Below, piece by piece: positions 62,235-64,000 of a stretch of 64,000 nt of DNA. The position numbers and the translations under genes were made by a program. The stretch lies in assembly GCA_003724185.1 (NCBI GenBank), contig RHGM01000003.1:930001-994000 (forward strand). The letters are read 5' to 3'. Below the pieces are notes generated by a model. It was not told the DNA's origin and did no database searches. It saw nothing but the letters and a program-made list of their open reading frames with translations. Source of the stretch: Porphyrobacter sp. IPPAS B-1204. GTDB taxonomy: Bacteria > Pseudomonadota > Alphaproteobacteria > Sphingomonadales > Sphingomonadaceae. Every line of letters starts with the position of its first letter. Positions within the stretch are counted from its first letter, which is position 1.

Positions 62235-62252
62235 GGTTCAAATCTCCGTGAG

Positions 62253-62999
62253 TTAACGCAGCGCCATCAACCCGCTGCCCGCTTCATCAAGCGTGCCGGC
62301 GGTGGCGATGATCTTGGCGCGCTGTTCGAAGGCGCGCTGCGCCTCGATCATCTGCACCAGCGTATCGGCGGTTTCGACATTCGACATTTCGAGCGCGCCG
62401 GGGGTGAGGCGAGCGGTGGGATCGGGGGGCAGCACGCCTCCGTTCGGCACCTTGAGGAATGAATCGATCCCCTTGGCGAGCGGACTGCCTTCGGGGTTCA
62501 CCAGCCGGATGCGGTCGATCGCTTCAGCGGCGGCATTGGGCGCGGCGGGATCGCTGGCCAGCACGGTGCCATCGGCGGCAAGGCTGATGCTGAAACCGGG
62601 CGGCACGGTGATCGGCGTCCCGCCCTCACCCAAAACCGCCAGCCCTTCGCCATTCTCCAGCACGCCGGAAGCCGCCACGCGCAGATCGCCCCGCCGGGAG
62701 TAGATTTCCCCCTGCCGGTCGGGCGACTGGTAGGCGATCAGCGCCTTGCCTTCGAGCGACACGTCCAGCGGATTGCCAGTCGGCACCACGCGGGCGGTTT
62801 TCATGTCCGCCCCGCGCACATTGCCGCGCGCCATGGCGCGGGCCTCCAGCGATCCGTCCTTCAGGGTCGCCGGGGTGACCGCGAAGATTTCCTGACGAAA
62901 TCCCGGCGTGCTGGCGTTGGCGAGGTTGTTCGCCACCACCCGCTGCCGGTCCATCGCCGCGTTCATCGCGGTCATCGCGGTATAGATCAGCCGGTCCAT
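62253..62999 (-). CDS. flgF: Flagellar proximal rod protein FlgF
   Basis: A 248-residue rod protein starting MDRLIYTAMTAMNAAMDRQRVVANNLANASTPGFRQE (in part) and ending with MSNVETADTLVQMIEAQRAFEQRAKI. It precedes flgG by 18 bp and follows flgE by 3 bp. Confidence 0.94.
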   Translation of the reverse strand: MDRLIYTAMTAMNAAMDRQRVVANNLANASTPGFRQEIFAVTPATLKDGSLEARAMARGNVRGADMKTARVVPTGNPLDVSLEGKALIAYQSPDRQGEIYSRRGDLRVAASGVLENGEGLAVLGEGGTPITVPPGFSISLAADGTVLASDPAAPNAAAEAIDRIRLVNPEGSPLAKGIDSFLKVPNGGVLPPDPTARLTPGALEMSNVETADTLVQMIEAQRAFEQRAKIIATAGTLDEAGSGLMALR

Positions 63000-63002
63000 G
63001 GC

Positions 63003-63818
63003 TTACTGCTGGCGCAGGTTGATGACGGTGGTCGAAATCTGCGTCGCGGTGTCGATGGCGCGGGCGTTGGCCTGGAAATTGCGCTGCGCGGTCAGCAGCG
63101 ACACCATTTCCTCGGCCAGATCGACATTGCTGCGTTCCAGCGCGCCGCTGATCATCTCGCCATAGGAACCGATGCCGGGATTGCCGAACACCGCTGCGCC
63201 CGATTCCCCCGTCGCCTGGAACTTGGTCTGGCCGATGGTGCGCAGGCCCGTGGGTGCCGGGAAGGTCGCCAGCGCGACCTGGCCGACCGGTTCGGTCGTA
63301 CCGTCGGCATAGGCGGCGTTGACGATCCCGCGCACATCGATGGTGACATTGGCGAGGGTGGAACCGGCGGCATTGGTAATCGGCACATCGACATCGGCGG
63401 CAACCAGCGATGTGGGATTGCCCGCAGCATCGACAGGGTAGGCCTGCAAGCGGTTGCCCCATGCGTCCTCCAGCTCGCCCGCCGCGGTCAGGCGGAAATT
63501 GCCGTTGCGGGTGAAGGTCACATCGCCGGAAAACGGGTTCGACAGGGCAAAAAACCCGTCACCGTCAATCGCAAGATCAAGGCTGCGACCGGTCTGTTCC
63601 AGCGGGCCGAGCACGAAATCCTGCGTGATCCCGGCAATCGTCGCGCCGATGCCGGGGCTGCGGCGCGGATCGGTGGCGGAACCCGTGGCAACCAGATCGG
63701 CAAACTGCACCGAGCTTTTCTTGAAGCCTACGGTTTCGGCATTGGCGATGTTGTTGGCGATAACGCGCAGGTCGGTTTCGGCGTTGCGCAGGCCGGACAG
63801 GGAGGTGAAGAAAGACAT
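63003..63818 (-). CDS. flgE: Flagellar hook protein FlgE, short form
   Basis: A 271-residue protein in the flgE position. N-terminus SFFTSLSGLRNAETDLRVIANNIANAETVGFKKSS and C-terminus ALERSNVDLAEEMVSLLTAQRNFQANARAIDTATQ fit FlgE, but it lacks the D2 insertion that makes most hook proteins 400 residues or more. By length alone it resembles a rod protein, yet flgF and flgG are both present downstream. The gene order supports FlgE. Confidence 0.8.
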   Translation of the reverse strand: MSFFTSLSGLRNAETDLRVIANNIANAETVGFKKSSVQFADLVATGSATDPRRSPGIGATIAGITQDFVLGPLEQTGRSLDLAIDGDGFFALSNPFSGDVTFTRNGNFRLTAAGELEDAWGNRLQAYPVDAAGNPTSLVAADVDVPITNAAGSTLANVTIDVRGIVNAAYADGTTEPVGQVALATFPAPTGLRTIGQTKFQATGESGAAVFGNPGIGSYGEMISGALERSNVDLAEEMVSLLTAQRNFQANARAIDTATQISTTVINLRQQ

Positions 63819-63850
63819 GGGGCTGTGATCCTTTCAGCGGTGAAATCGGG

Positions 63851-64000
63851 TCAGGGTTGCGGGGCGGTCACGGCGCGGGCGGTGGCCTCTTGCGCGGCGA
63901 TCAGGCGGTCAAGCTTGGCCGAGATGTCCTCCAGCGTCGCACCGCTTTCGGTGGTCGCCGCCAGCGCGGAAAACTGCGCCATCTGCGCCAGCATCTCCTT
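63851..64000 (-). CDS. flgD: Hook-capping protein FlgD, C-terminal end (continues beyond window)
   Basis: The last 49 codons before the stop are present: KEMLAQMAQFSALAATTES, then a helical LEDISAKLDRLIAAQEATARAV tail and the stop. EMLAQMAQFS is the conserved FlgD region that normally lies near residue 60-80. The protein therefore ends without the Ig and Tudor domains of long FlgD. The position upstream of flgE supports the call. Confidence 0.78.
   Translation of the reverse strand, partial: KEMLAQMAQFSALAATTESGATLEDISAKLDRLIAAQEATARAVTAPQP

Overview
The window is a GC-rich chromosomal segment of an alphaproteobacterium, most likely Sphingomonadales and Erythrobacteraceae-like. The evidence is the mix of families present: NDUFA12-type complex I protein, DUF1674 (SdhAF4-like), DUF2155, a PHA-granule-associated protein, an Oar-like TonB receptor, an HWE-kinase bacteriophytochrome and the alphaproteobacterial style of the flagellar genes. 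Genes are densely packed on both strands. There is no prophage, insertion sequence, CRISPR array or rRNA operon.

Layout. 1-2.1 kb: end of a polysaccharide deacetylase gene, a FemAB-like acetyltransferase and a small membrane protein. 2.3-6.2 kb: a split version of the classical tRNA-Trp/secE/nusG/rplK/rplA cluster, with pspA on the other strand inside it. 6.2-9.3 kb: aat, DUF2155, NDUFA12, DUF192 and recX. 9.4-16.3 kb: a fatty acyl-AMP ligase, a secreted HExxH protease, a DUF389 membrane protein and a telA/xpaC-like/PHA-protein operon. 16.4-27 kb: a sensory block with heme oxygenase plus bacteriophytochrome, TonB, a MASE1 hybrid kinase and a large TonB-dependent receptor. 27.2-35.8 kb: a frameshifted 2OG oxygenase, nucleoside and queuosine-precursor transporters, tRNA-Lys, folK, aguB, an exported methyltransferase, msrA, rsmB and DUF1674. 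36-49.2 kb: P450, the mrp/molybdenum hydroxylase/hemH group, hflK-hflC-degP, PBP1A and msrB. 49.3-54.7 kb: GST, VOC, metW-metX and hisC-tyrA. 55.2-64 kb: flgD(partial)-E-F-G-H-I-J-K-L-motA-motB, all on the minus strand.

How the genes work together. Heme oxygenase makes the biliverdin chromophore for the overlapping phytochrome. metX and metW form the methionine pair. msrA, msrB, degP and hflKC are protein-quality genes. The flagellar block supplies hook, rod, rings, junction proteins and stator, with an unusually small hook protein and hook cap.

The most unusual signal is a dispersed structured repeat with six clear copies and one possible degenerate copy. It consists of hairpin P1, a TCCTCGCTCATG box, CTGCGGRC, a small hairpin P2, TTGCG, and hairpin P3. 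Stem sequences differ between copies but stay complementary. Five of the six clear copies start within about 10 nt of the 3' end of a minus-strand gene (rplA, tRNA-Trp, tRNA-Lys, P450, GST). Other candidate sites are a parS-like palindrome, a PpsR/CrtJ-like box before the phytochrome operon and a Pho-box-like sequence before the TonB receptor.
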